64,000 nt of DNA from Erinaceus europaeus (taxonomy: Eukaryota; Chordata; Mammalia; Eulipotyphla; Erinaceidae): assembly GCF_950295315.1 (NCBI RefSeq), contig NC_080166.1:97159141-97223140 (forward strand), given 5' to 3'. A program made the translations under genes and the position numbers. The notes under the pieces are model-generated. The model was not told where the DNA came from. It did no database searches and saw nothing but the letters and a program-made list of their open reading frames with translations. This document shows positions 44,401-53,703 of the stretch, one piece after another; the first letter of the stretch is position 1; every line of letters begins with the position of its first letter.

Positions 44401-45015
44401 TGAACTTTTAAAAGAGAGAGAGGGGTGATGTGGTAAGAGAGAATTCCCCAGTACAGAAAGCCTGAGAGAGTAAGATAAATTATACCACTGTCTCCTCAGT
44501 TGTGCAATTAGTAGGCTGAGCTATCAGAAGGTGTATAAGGTCTCTTCCATCACTATGACCTCATGACAGTCTCCCAGATGGAAGTCAAGTCTCATCCTAA
44601 AATGTCTCCATGAAAGATACTAGCCACAAGTTGCCCCAAGCATGCTTAAATCATTAAGCTGCATACACATGAACTAAACAGGCCCACTGAAAACTATTTT
44701 CAAGAACTGATCATCACCATCACAACTACAAATTTAGCACATTAGATAAGACCTTCTGATGGTTCCTCCCTTTCTAGAAGTATAAAATATCCACTGTGAA
44801 TTAATAATATCATATAGAAAAATGCATATCATAAACAACTCCGTCAATTCTCTTAGTAAAGTTTTGTCTTGAGCAATTATAGTACTAGTTCCCAAGTACA
44901 TAAAATCCAGCGGTACCCACCATACAGAGAAAAGAAAAATCATAAACGTTGAAGAATGAGATGAACATGACCCCAGGTAATCAAAGCTCTTCTAGCATCC
45001 TTTGTCAAAAATCCT
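44401..45015. other. Unique DNA
   Basis: Nothing recognised. Confidence 0.4.
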
Positions 45016-45019
45016 TTTC

Positions 45020-45265
45020 TCTAATGTACAGGGGATGGATCCAGGACCTCACATGTGCATAATAATGTTCATCAACTTCCTTAGTGCAACTTTTGTTCCA
45101 TATCCTTTGAAATGATGGGTTGTGAGAGAAAAACCAAAGCACCACTCCAACATCCATAAAGTTCCCTTGCATTGGTTCAAGGTATTCCCATGTGGTGATG
45201 GGGACTGAAGTCAGTGTCTCAGGCAGGTAGGTTGTACACTCTACCTTCTGACCCACTTCCCAGAT
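45020..45265 (-). mobile_element. SINE C-like, antisense, old and broken
   Basis: gatggggactgaagtcagtg, tctcaggcaggtaggttgta and cactctaccttctgacccac parallel the fragment at 7.39-7.51 kb. A second short piece (gatggatccaggacctcaca) lies to its left. Confidence 0.5.
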
Positions 45266-45269
45266 CCAA

Positions 45270-45635
45270 AAATCTCTTTTTTCCTCTTAATATGAAATGG
45301 TTTCTGTCTGATACACAATCTTGATTTGTTTGACACAGGATGCATTTCTTTTTGGTCAGCTTCTTGGAAATTTGAAGTCTTAAGCCATTTGGCCCACATG
45401 ATCCACTTGAAATTTAAGACTGTGATATGAGTTGTTTAGATAATAATTTTAACCTTAGATATTTGGAACAAAACGAAAGAAGAAATATAAAGTCATTCAG
45501 TACAAAGTATTAGTATCATTACCAGTTTTTCTGGCTGACATTCTGTGATAATCTCAACCCAGTTCCCCTACTTTCATTTGGCAATAACTGGCTCTCTATG
45601 TAATGAGATAAAAAACAAAAACAAAAAAAAAAAAA
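45270..45635. other. Unique DNA
   Basis: Nothing recognised; an A-rich stretch precedes the following L1. Confidence 0.4.
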
Positions 45636-45639
45636 GGAA

Positions 45640-46005
45640 GGGAGCAGGTAGGGAGGGAAAGAAAGAGCTAATCTGACTTCCCTGGGCAGAAGACCCCATC
45701 ATGTGTCTTGCAGCCACTCCTCCCCAGATCCCTGCCCCACCAGGGAAAGAGAGAGACAGGAGGGGAGTAAGAATAAACCTGTCAACACCCATGTTCAGCA
45801 GAGAAGCAATTACAGAAGCCAGACCTTCCTCCTTCTGCACCCCATAATGATCCTGGGTCCATACTCCCAGAGGGATAAAAAATAGGAAAGTTATCAAGGG
45901 AGGGGATTAGACACAGAGTTCTCGTGGTAGGCATTATTTGGAAATGTATAGTTCTTATCCTATAGTCTTGTCAATATTTCCATTTTATAAATAAAAATTT
46001 TAAAA
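45640..46005 (+). mobile_element. L1 3' end, 5' truncated, moderately old
   Basis: ctgacttccctgggcagaag, accagggaaagagagagaca, ggaagcaattacaga-type segment, tccatactcccagagggata and ttcttatcctatagtcttgt to an AAAT-rich tail. Confidence 0.88.
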
Positions 46006-46285
46006 AGAAAGATCTAAAGAAGTAAAATTAACTGGATTTGTTACTCTCCTCAAGAGTTTCTACACATGAAGCAAAGTACTATGTTCTTTTTAAAATGTAT
46101 AATAAGAATGTCCTAGACAGGAAGAGAATTCATTTCCTCCTCACTAGATCTCTGAAAACACCAAGTATATTTATTAAGGAATCTATCTCCCTGAGTTATG
46201 TCCTTGAGCATTTATATTACCCTATGCATTCTGCAATTGGTAGCCTTATTTCTAAATGTAAAAAGTAAAATAAAATGTCAACTTC

Positions 46286-46345
46286 TGTTGTTAAAATTTC
46301 AGAGGGCTCTTCCCGCTGGCTGTTCTGAGTTCGCCCGAGCGAGTG
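46286..46345 (-). mobile_element. Second, diverged LTR end (U5-like)
   Basis: Minus strand ends AGAGCCCTCTGAAATTTTAACAACA, closely matching the last 25 bp of the main LTR (AGAGCCTTCCGAAATTTTAACAACA). Upstream of that the two ends quickly diverge. The 46346-46500 stretch between is leader or rearranged sequence without coding evidence. Confidence 0.65.
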
Positions 46346-46500
46346 GAAACCACAGAGTGGTCCAGAGATAAATGTTCCAGAAACAGCAAAACAGTCTCGT
46401 GAAGAAAGAGCAGAGGCCTTTGGAGATCTCTTCACAAGCAGAAGAGAAGGCCATCGTGCATAGGTAGCCAAATTGTCTTCACTTATCTGAGAGATGCGCA

Positions 46501-46522
46501 GGTCAGGTCCACGTGGGCGCCA
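46501..46522 (-). promoter_or_regulatory. Retroviral primer-binding site, lysine tRNA type
   Basis: Minus strand reads TGGCGCCCACGTGGACC two bases after the LTR end. As I recall the lysine-1,2 tRNA site, it begins TGGCGCCCAACGTGG, so this matches with a one-base gap. It fixes LTR orientation independently of the termini. Confidence 0.75.
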
Positions 46523-46524
46523 TT

Positions 46525-47008
46525 TGTTGTTAAAATTTCGGAAGGCTCTGGCCGGCCGGGTTGGCCCCGCGGGCGGGCAACAGAGACACGGAGACAACGG
46601 CTGGGCAGGGAAGCTGCACTTCTCTATTCAGGAACAACGATTCACAAACCAAGACAAACTAATCACCAAACAGAACTCTGCTGTCTCTTTGCAGCGGCAC
46701 AAGCACTCCCTCTTACTCTTGAACTCAGGAACTCTCCAACTCTAGAACTCTCCGAACTCAGGAACCCAGGAACTCTCTCTCTGGCACTCTCTCTTACTCT
46801 GAAACCCTGAAACTCTCGAACTCAGGAACTCCGGAACTCTCGCACTCTCGAACTCTCTCTTACTCTGTAACCCTGAAACTCTCGAACTCAGGAACTCTCT
46901 CTCGGGGTTTCTTTGGGGCGGGGCCAAGCGGCCCGCGAAATTAGCAGGCCTGATCCAATTCTCTTGGCGGGGGGAGGGCTAGAACAAACCAATGTAAAGC
47001 ATACGACA
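46525..47008 (-). mobile_element. ERV LTR, about 484 bp
   Basis: Starts TG and ends CA on the minus strand. Near its start it has inverted CCAAT motifs (ccaat on plus at 46989 and 46955) and a GC box (ggggcggggcc on plus, 46915-46925), both usual in U3. The 3' end GAAATTTTAACAACA is followed by two bases and the primer-binding site. No clear TATA box or AATAAA is visible, so U3/R/U5 limits are uncertain. Confidence 0.78.
46785..46897. repeat. Tandem repeat inside the LTR
   Basis: Two units with period about 66 bp share ctctctcttactctg and ccctgaaactctcgaactca, and each contains shorter gaactctc sub-repeats that extend to about 46730. Such duplications are common in retroviral U3 regions. Confidence 0.85.
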
Positions 47009-47014
47009 AACTTC

Positions 47015-47403
47015 TTCAGAATTTACTATATGTTCATTCATTTGTTCTTGTATGCAAAATGTATACCTATGTATTTAGTAAAAACAATCTTTGCACCTCT
47101 CCTACAATGGATTTTTTACAGGCTCATATGCTTCTAATTTCATTAACTGAAATCATTTCTTTTATTTAAAACTTATATAGATATTTATTCCATTGGTTTG
47201 TCGTCATAGTTTTCAAGCTTAAGTTGATAAGCACAGGCAGTAAGAGAATTTTTTTTCTTCTAAATACCAAGATCATACAGAATATGTAAATACAATGTGC
47301 CAACCCAACATTTTTCTGCTTGAGGGTATCATCCAACATGAACTTTCCCATATTGAAAGCCCAGAAAATAAGATTTGCAAAGCTCTTTTCTGGGGAAAAC
47401 AAT
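47015..47403. other. Unique DNA
   Basis: Nothing recognised. Confidence 0.45.
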
Positions 47404-47624
47404 TAAAAAAAATTTTTTAATTATCTTTATTTATTTGTTGGATAGAGACAGTCAGAAATTGAGGGGGGAGGGGAGATAGAGAGGGAGAGAGATAGAGAGA
47501 CATTTGCAGCACTGCTTCACCGTGCACAAAGCTATCCCCCTGTAGGTGGAGGCGGGGGCTCTAACTGAGGTCCCTACACATTGTAACATGTACACTCAAC
47601 CAGGCGCACCAATACCTGGCCCTC
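47404..47624 (-). mobile_element. SINE A, antisense, old
   Basis: gttggatagagacagtcaga, purine-rich CT-block complement, ctctaactgaggtccc (B-box complement) and accaggcgcaccaatacctg. Confidence 0.82.
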
Positions 47625-47825
47625 TCAGGAAAATTTTGAGCAGTGCAACTATTTACTGTTCAACCAAAAGCGTATTTCCTTGGCCCATACTCCAACTATT
47701 TAATTCAATTAACTTTAGGAAGTAAGGCACACTTATGAAATTTGTCATTATCTAGGAAATACATGCAAATATTATTATTTTTTACTGCCATCAGGTTTAA
47801 TCATTTGAGCTTGGTTCAGACATTA

Positions 47826-47906
47826 TGAATTCCTTCCTTCCTTCTTCCTTCCTTCCTTCCTTCCTTCCTTCCTTCCTTCCTTCCATTTCTTCCTTCCTTC
47901 CTTCCT
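47826..47906. repeat. (TTCC)n microsatellite
   Basis: About 18 TTCC units with two small interruptions. It precedes an antisense SINE and may have grown from that SINE's purine-rich tail. Confidence 0.95.
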
Positions 47907-47907
47907 T

Positions 47908-48079
47908 CCTACCTTTATTTTCTCCTTTTTTATTTGATAAGACAGAGAGGAATGGAGAGGGAGAGAAAAAGGGAGATACCTGCAGATTTTCTTTACTTCT
48001 CATATAGCTTCCTTCCAGCAACTGGAGAGTGGGAGGCTAACATGTGTACTCAACCAGGTGTACCATTGCCTGGCCCTCA
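47908..48079 (-). mobile_element. SINE A, antisense, with internal deletion
   Basis: tatttgataagacagagagg, gggagatacctgcagatttt, then a jump to gggaggctaacatgtgtact and accaggtgtaccattgcctg; the B-box segment is deleted. Confidence 0.8.
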
Positions 48080-48337
48080 TACATGTAATTACTAAAAGCT
48101 CCCTATATTTTATATTGCTGGAAGAAAAAAAAAGAGGTATTATGACCAGGTTTAAAAAATGTAGACAATTAAAAAGACAAGCAATACATTTAGATAACCA
48201 TTGTGGTTTTATAGCATCCAGCAGCATTCAAAGGCCAAGCTAAAGTTTCCAAGAACTAAACACCAGTGGTTCAGAAAAAACTGGTTTTTATGCTTTTGAA
48301 TCCCAGGGTAACATGAGATGGTGAACGAAGACAATTC
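48080..48337. other. Unique spacer
   Basis: Nothing recognised. Confidence 0.4.
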
Positions 48338-48555
48338 AGAGGGCCAGGCAGTAGTGCAGCAGGTTAAGCACACATAATGTGAAGTGCAAGGACAGGCACA
48401 AGGATCTCCGTTCGAGCCCCCGGCTCCCCACCTGCAAGGGAGTTGCTTCACAAGTGGTAAAGCAAGTCTACAGGTATCTATCTTTCTCTTCCCATCTCTA
48501 TCTTCTCCTCCTCTCTCAAAGTCTCTCTGTCCTAGCCAACAACAACAACGATTCA
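48338..48555 (+). mobile_element. SINE A, young head, short tail
   Basis: gccaggcagtagtgcagcag, B box gttcgagccccc, CT block, ctgtcctagccaacaacaac. The CAA tail is short and the distal unit missing. Confidence 0.88.
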
Positions 48556-48610
48556 ACTCATACATTTTTATTCCATCGACTCAAATTCACTATGAAAAAG
48601 TAGTTGGTGC

Positions 48611-49136
48611 CAGGCCCTTTGGAATATAACTAAAATATGCCTATTAGCTATCTACAAAATGGAGGACCCCCCCCCCCAACTCTTCATCTGCACTATTCCA
48701 GTTTTTAGGTCCATGATTGTTCAACAATTTTTTTGGCTTTATATGTTAACTCTCTTTTCAGCCTCCAGTTCCAGAGGCTAGCAGGATGCAGACCAGAGTA
48801 CCCTGGACAGACAAACCCACCAATGTGTCCTGGAGCTCTGCTTCCCCAGAGCCCTTCCCCACTAGGGAAAGAGACAGACAGGCTGGGAGTATGGACCAAC
48901 CTGTCAATGCCCATGTTCAGCGGGGAAGCAATTACAGAAGCCAGACCTTCCACCTTCTGCATCCCACAATGACCTTGGGTCCATACTCCCAGAGGGTTGA
49001 AGAATAGGAAAGCTATCAGGCGAGGGGATGGGAATAGGAAAGCTATCAGGGGAGGGGATGGTGGGAATTGTGTGGAGTTGTAACCCTCTTATCCTATGGT
49101 TTAGTCAATGTTTCCTTTATATAAATAATCAAAAGA
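48611..49136 (+). mobile_element. L1 3' end, long-3'UTR class, 5' truncated
   Basis: Starts at caggccctttggaatataac, passes ctacaaaatggagga and a C run into caactcttcatctgcac and the shared end. A perfect 16-bp duplication, aaaaagtagttggtgc, lies at 48595-48610 and 49137-49152. Near 49004-49061 a roughly 29-bp piece (aataggaaagctatcagg) is tandemly duplicated. Confidence 0.95.
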
Positions 49137-49152
49137 AAAAAGTAGTTGGTGC

Positions 49153-50075
49153 ATAAGAACTTAGGTGGTGGATGTGGTGTGGAAGTATAGCTCACACTCA
49201 TAGAATCTCATAAACCAGGATTCATCACATATGAAAAAATGGCTTGAAAAAAGTTAGTGATGCATATGTAAGGAATCTATAGATTTGATTGCTATCTGCA
49301 TTGAAAATTGGTGGTTACTCGTCATTTGCTTAAATATTTTAAGCGGTTTCTAATAGAGATTCATAGATGAAAATGCATTTATGACATACTCACCTATGAG
49401 TGGTAACTGAGCTCCACTAGCAAGCTCCAATTATGAAGTGAGGTGGCACCCGTTCATTTTCAGGCAAGCCTCAGTGTGGCATTACAGTTCTGACCATTTG
49501 CTCACTGGTGAGGAAGTAGATAAGTGGCAAATTCCATTGATATAGTCTGAGCTTTCCTGGGGCTTTCATGGGGGCTCACTGCCTAGCTCAGTGCTTCCCA
49601 GTGGGGAAGTGTTTGTCTCCTGGGTTGCACTGCAGACATCTGTGAAGACAGTTTCTACCTCATAGCAGTTATTTCTGAGCATTCACTACTGAAAATCTCT
49701 AAGTACATTATAAACTATTTTATTTTCTTTTATGTTATAGTAAGGGGATTATTGTGATAACAAAAACAAACACACAAACAAAAAAAAAGCCCTTATGGAC
49801 AGGTAGGTAAGTTCCATCTCTAAATATTTCATGCCATGATAGTAAATAACAGGATGTCTGACAATGTTTTATTATAAAATAGAGTCTTCCAGTCCAGGGC
49901 CAAACACCACAAATCTAAAGAGGCACATATGTAAACATATATAAAAATTCAGTATGAAACATACTGAATATTAAAACATCATTGTTCATGAAATGCCAAA
50001 GGAATATGAAAGGTGGAATCACTAATTGAGGATTTAAGAGATTCAGTACCAGAAAACAGATATAAAAAATGGTTT
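49153..50075. other. Unique DNA, no gene seen
   Basis: A (CAAA)-like stretch near 49770 is the only simple sequence. Confidence 0.45.
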
Positions 50076-50079
50076 GCTT

Positions 50080-50275
50080 GCTTGTTTGTTTTTAATTACA
50101 GTCACTGGTGCTTTTGACTGGGTTTTTCCAATAGAGAAAGAGACAGAGACAGACAGAATGAGGAAGAAAGAGAATGATACTAGAAAACTAATATTTCCTC
50201 CAGGGCTCATCTCAAACCTGGGTTACACGCATAGCAAAGCAGGCACACAAGCTACTTTGTCAGACTTTGAAATAG
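50080..50275 (-). mobile_element. SINE-like, antisense, old
   Basis: Adenine-poor start, gaaagagacagagacagaca, then ctcatctcaaacctgggtta (B-box complement). Too diverged for a firm family. Confidence 0.45.
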
Positions 50276-50284
50276 GGTCTATTA

Positions 50285-50550
50285 ATTTCTTTATGTATTT
50301 ATTGTGACCAGGGTTATCACTGGAGTTCAATGTCAGGAAGATTCCACTGCTCCTGGTGGCATACTTTTTCCCTTTCTCCTAGACAGAAGTTGAGAGATAG
50401 AATGAAGGAGAGACACCACAGCTCCACTTAACTGCTCATGCATCTTCCTCCTGTAGGTGCTACCACACTCTGGCCCAGGGCTCAAACTCAGGTCTTTGAG
50501 CATGGGAATGTGTGTGTTCTATCTATCAGCTGAGTCACCTGTCAGCCTTC
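50285..50550 (-). mobile_element. tRNA-derived SINE, antisense, old full-length type
   Basis: accagggttatcactggagt, ccactgctcctggtggcata (distal unit complement), CT-block complement, gggctcaaactcaggtcttt (B-box complement) and atcagctgagtcacctgtca (head complement). The head is closer to SINE C while the distal unit is that of SINE A. Confidence 0.75.
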
Positions 50551-51909
50551 AAAAATGAGTTTTAGATGTTAAATCAGGTGTTGCATCACAGAAGGGCAAA
50601 GGCTTACCTAGAAAAGCAAGGGGTTGTCCGAAGAGAAACATAAGGGTTAAATATTTTGAGGCAGTGGAAAAAGATGCCATATTTAGCTGGAACTTACACC
50701 TACACCTCATACTAAGGAATTTATGCTTATCAAAGTAGGCAGTAGGGAAAAACATTAAATTGCCAAATAATTCCTCTGGTCACTTCTGATTTAAAAATAT
50801 GCAGTTATGTTCCATTCTTTGCCTGAAATAAATTATTAGTGTCTCCATATTGATATTTTGCATAGTGTATTATTTCAAAGACATAGTTATTCTGCTACAG
50901 GATTTTAAACCACCCCTGAATGTTCAAAGCTAGACTGTGATTTTTGAAAGCAAATAAAATGGAAATCAGAAAAAGGAATACTGAGTTTAAATCTACAGTG
51001 CTATTTCAAAAATAAGCCTTTCAAAATGCCATCCTACAAGAAAACGCAACCAATTTACTGGAATTAAAATATATATTTGTTTAACTTTTCAATTTTGCCC
51101 TGTTGCTTCCTTTCCAGCAAAAGGTGTTCCTTTTGAAATATAGACTTCATTTCAGAAGTTTCCAGAAGAAAGTGTTTATTAAACACTGTGCTTCCAACAG
51201 CACAGATAGTTCCTTTCCCTTCCTTTTTTTTAGAGAAAGGATAATGGAGTGAGGACTCAATAGAGGATGCAAAATCAGGTTCTTAATATGAGATATGCAT
51301 GTAATGATTTGTATCAAACTGCAGCCAAGGAACAACAGTCCTAACAAAAGAACCTCTCTTTGCTCTACAGAACTGCCAGGGAGAGCAACTGCTGGGACAT
51401 TCTTGAAAACAAAAGGAGCTCTAAAGCAATGGATTCCTCTTCAGTTGTATCACTGTTTTCTCAAACTCAAAAAGTGTCCTCTCTACCCTGACCCTTCTCA
51501 GCATGGTGACCCTCCCACATAGGAATCTCTGTAAGGCTCATAAAAGCAAGTTGTAAACTCCAACAGCTGTCTAATCTCGGGAAGAGTTCATCACCCCCTC
51601 TACCTCTTCCTTTCCCTGATACAAAGCATTCTTCTTTTCTCAAATACCTTGACCCCAGACATAGAGCCTCATGCCCCTTCTGATGTTGGGCATGGCAAGT
51701 TTCTGCTCCTGACTTCTTGAGCTTTTGTATAAAACTGGACACAGGAAATCATGGGTGAGCTGCTTTAAAACTCTGATGTTTTTACATTCCATCCTGACCC
51801 TAAACACTAAGTGTCCTTGGACACTCCAAGGATGCTGATGAATTTCTATCTTTTCTGTGGTTGTTGACTAACTCAGTTTTACGGGAGATGCTATGAGTGT
51901 GTGTGTGAT

Positions 51910-51950
<41 letters not shown>

Positions 51951-52190
51951 ATCAAATGATCTAGACTGGTAATGAGGATTATACTTACTTGAAGGCTACA
52001 GTTGAGACATGAGCTGTGTGTGTGTGGGGGGGGATGATATGAAAGAAAAAAAATGGAGGATACTGCTTTGTAAATATTAAGTTAAAACTGTTCACATTTT
52101 TAATAACTGTTCACACATTCATAAAGTCTGGCTGAAAACAACTTCTTCGCACAGGAAAGTATGAGCAGAAGCAAAGAGAGAAAAGAATAA
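50551..52190. other. Unique DNA with a (GT)n microsatellite, no gene seen
   Basis: Open frames up to about 90 codons are not convincing. The GT run is listed separately. Confidence 0.45.
51895..51952. repeat. (GT)n microsatellite
   Basis: Two GT runs separated by gattat; the longer has about 18 units. A further G-rich GT stretch is at 52015-52033. Confidence 0.94.
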
Positions 52191-52191
52191 A

Positions 52192-52400
52192 GGGGCAGAG
52201 GAGTATGATAGCTCACCTGGGAAGACACTGCTTGTCATATTCATGGCTCACATTCCAAACCTGGAGCACGACCTAGTACTACAGCCCCAGGGGAAGCATA
52301 GGTGTGGTTTTTCTCTATCTTCCTCTTTGTATGTTAAAAAGCCGTCCAAGTGTGGCAGAACCCAGTAAAGATAGATAGATAAATAGACAGATAATAGAAA
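52192..52400 (+). mobile_element. SINE C, old
   Basis: gtatgatagctcacctggga, ttcatggctcacattccaaa, cctggagcacgacctagtac, CT block, and a GATA-rich end. Confidence 0.5.
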
Positions 52401-52445
52401 TAAAATACGGCTCTAGCAGAAAAAAAAAATGAACTACTCCTTTTT

Positions 52446-52737
52446 TGTGACTTAATGATCAACAAAATAACAAGATTGTAGGATAAGAAGGCTACAGTTC
52501 CATGCAATTCCCACCATCAGAGTTCCATAAACCATCCCCTCCATTGGAAGCTTCCCTAGTCTTTATCCCTCTGGGAGTAAGGCCCAAAGATCTTTATGGA
52601 GAGCAGAAGGTGGGAGGTCTGGCTTCTGTAATTGTTTCTCCATGGAACATGGGCACTGTCAGATAGATCCACACCTCCAGCTTGTCTCTATTTTTCCTTA
52701 GTGGGGTAAGGCTAGGGTGCGGGGGTTCTAGGACATA
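52446..52737 (-). mobile_element. L1 3' end, antisense, 5' truncated
   Basis: ataagaaggctacagttcca, ccctctgggagtaaggccca, ttgtttctccatggaacatg and tttttccttagtggggtaag. Flanks aactactcctttttt (about 52431) and aaactactcttttta (about 52740) form an aged target duplication. Confidence 0.88.
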
Positions 52738-53052
52738 GTAAACTACTCTTTTTAAAACTTAAGCCACAGTTAACACAGAATCAGTCCAGTAGACAAGGCA
52801 ATTATTTATTCTTTGGATATATTGTGAAATGATCATCACCATAAAGCTCATTAAATCCATCACTTTACATAGTTACAATTGTGATGAAAGCCTTAACCAG
52901 AGTGGGGTGCACACCAGCACATACCCAGGAGTGATTTGTCTCAAAGCTGCAGATTTGTACCTTCTGGCACCTTCACCCACTGCACCTACCTCCTACCCTG
53001 CCTCTGCTGTAATATTATTTTACTCCCTTATTCTTATTCTACGATCACATCT

Positions 53053-53200
53053 TTTTTTGTTTGTTTGTTTTTCTTTTATGCCTCTAGGGTTATCACTGAG
53101 GCTCTGTACCAGGACTATATGTCCACTGCTCCTGGCAGCCATTCTTTCCATTTTACTAGCTAGGATAGAGAGAAATTGAGGGAGGAGGGTGATATAAAGA
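53053..53200 (-). mobile_element. SINE A, antisense, 3' half of a split copy
   Basis: tctagggttatcactgaggc, ccactgctcctggcagccat and aggatagagagaaattgagg cover the distal unit and the start of the CT block. The rest continues at 53520 after an inserted SINE. Confidence 0.82.
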
Positions 53201-53515
53201 AGGGGGCAGGAGTGCAGCAGGTTAAGCGCACATGGCATGAAGTGCAAGGACTAGCATAAGGATCCAGGATGGAGCCCTGGCTCCCCACCTGCAGTGGGGG
53301 GGGGGGGTCATTTCACAAGCAGTGAAGTAGGTCTGCAGGTGTCTATCTTTCTCTCCCCCATCACTGTCTTCCTCTCTTCTCTCGATTTCTCTCTGTCCTA
53401 TCTAGCAATAATAAGAACAAAATGGGGAAAAAAAAGGCATCCAGGAGCAATAGATTCCTAGTGCAGCAGGACAGGAACCAAGCACCAGCAATAACCCTAG
53501 AGGCAAATAATAATA
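53201..53515 (+). mobile_element. SINE A inserted into another SINE A
   Basis: gggggcaggagtgcagcagg head, mutated B box (ggatggagccct), a run of 12 G residues near 53296, CT block, distal unit catccaggagcaatagattc and ccagcaataaccctagaggc. Confidence 0.88.
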
Positions 53516-53519
53516 ATAG

Positions 53520-53703
53520 AAGAATGAGGAGGAGGAGGGAGGAGAAGAAGGAAAAGAACAGAGAAAGAGACACCTGTAGACCTGCTTCACCACTCATGAA
53601 GCAGCCCCCTTGCAGATGGGGAGTGGAATCTGGAACTCAGATCCTAACCTGAATCCTTAGACTTCATACTATGTGTGCTTAACTGGGTGCACCACCACCT
53701 GGC
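53520..53703 (-). mobile_element. SINE A, antisense, 5' half of the split copy
   Basis: Purine-rich block, agacctgcttcaccactcat, ggaactcagatcc (B-box complement) and actgggtgcaccaccacctg (head complement); complements the half at 53053-53200. Confidence 0.85.

Larger units (their letters stand above)
46286..47008 (-). mobile_element. Class II-type endogenous retrovirus remnant: LTR, primer-binding site, leader, second LTR end
   Basis: A 723-bp CpG-rich insertion on the minus strand. It begins TGTCGTATGC at 47008 and ends AACAACA at 46286, and is flanked by the 6-bp duplication aacttc at 46280-46285 and 47009-47014. A 6-bp duplication and a lysine-tRNA-type primer-binding site fit class II (betaretrovirus-like) elements. 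The internal region is almost wholly deleted, and no gag, pro, pol or env sequence is present. Two separate GAAATTTTAACAACA ends show that parts of two LTR ends are included. Confidence 0.8.

Noticed and set aside
46494..46745. 83-codon open frame in the retroviral remnant
   Set aside because: It lies antisense across the LTR and primer-binding site, so it is not a viral gene.
47825..48007. Ser/Leu/Pro-rich 60-codon frame
   Set aside because: It is the translation of the (TTCC)n microsatellite.
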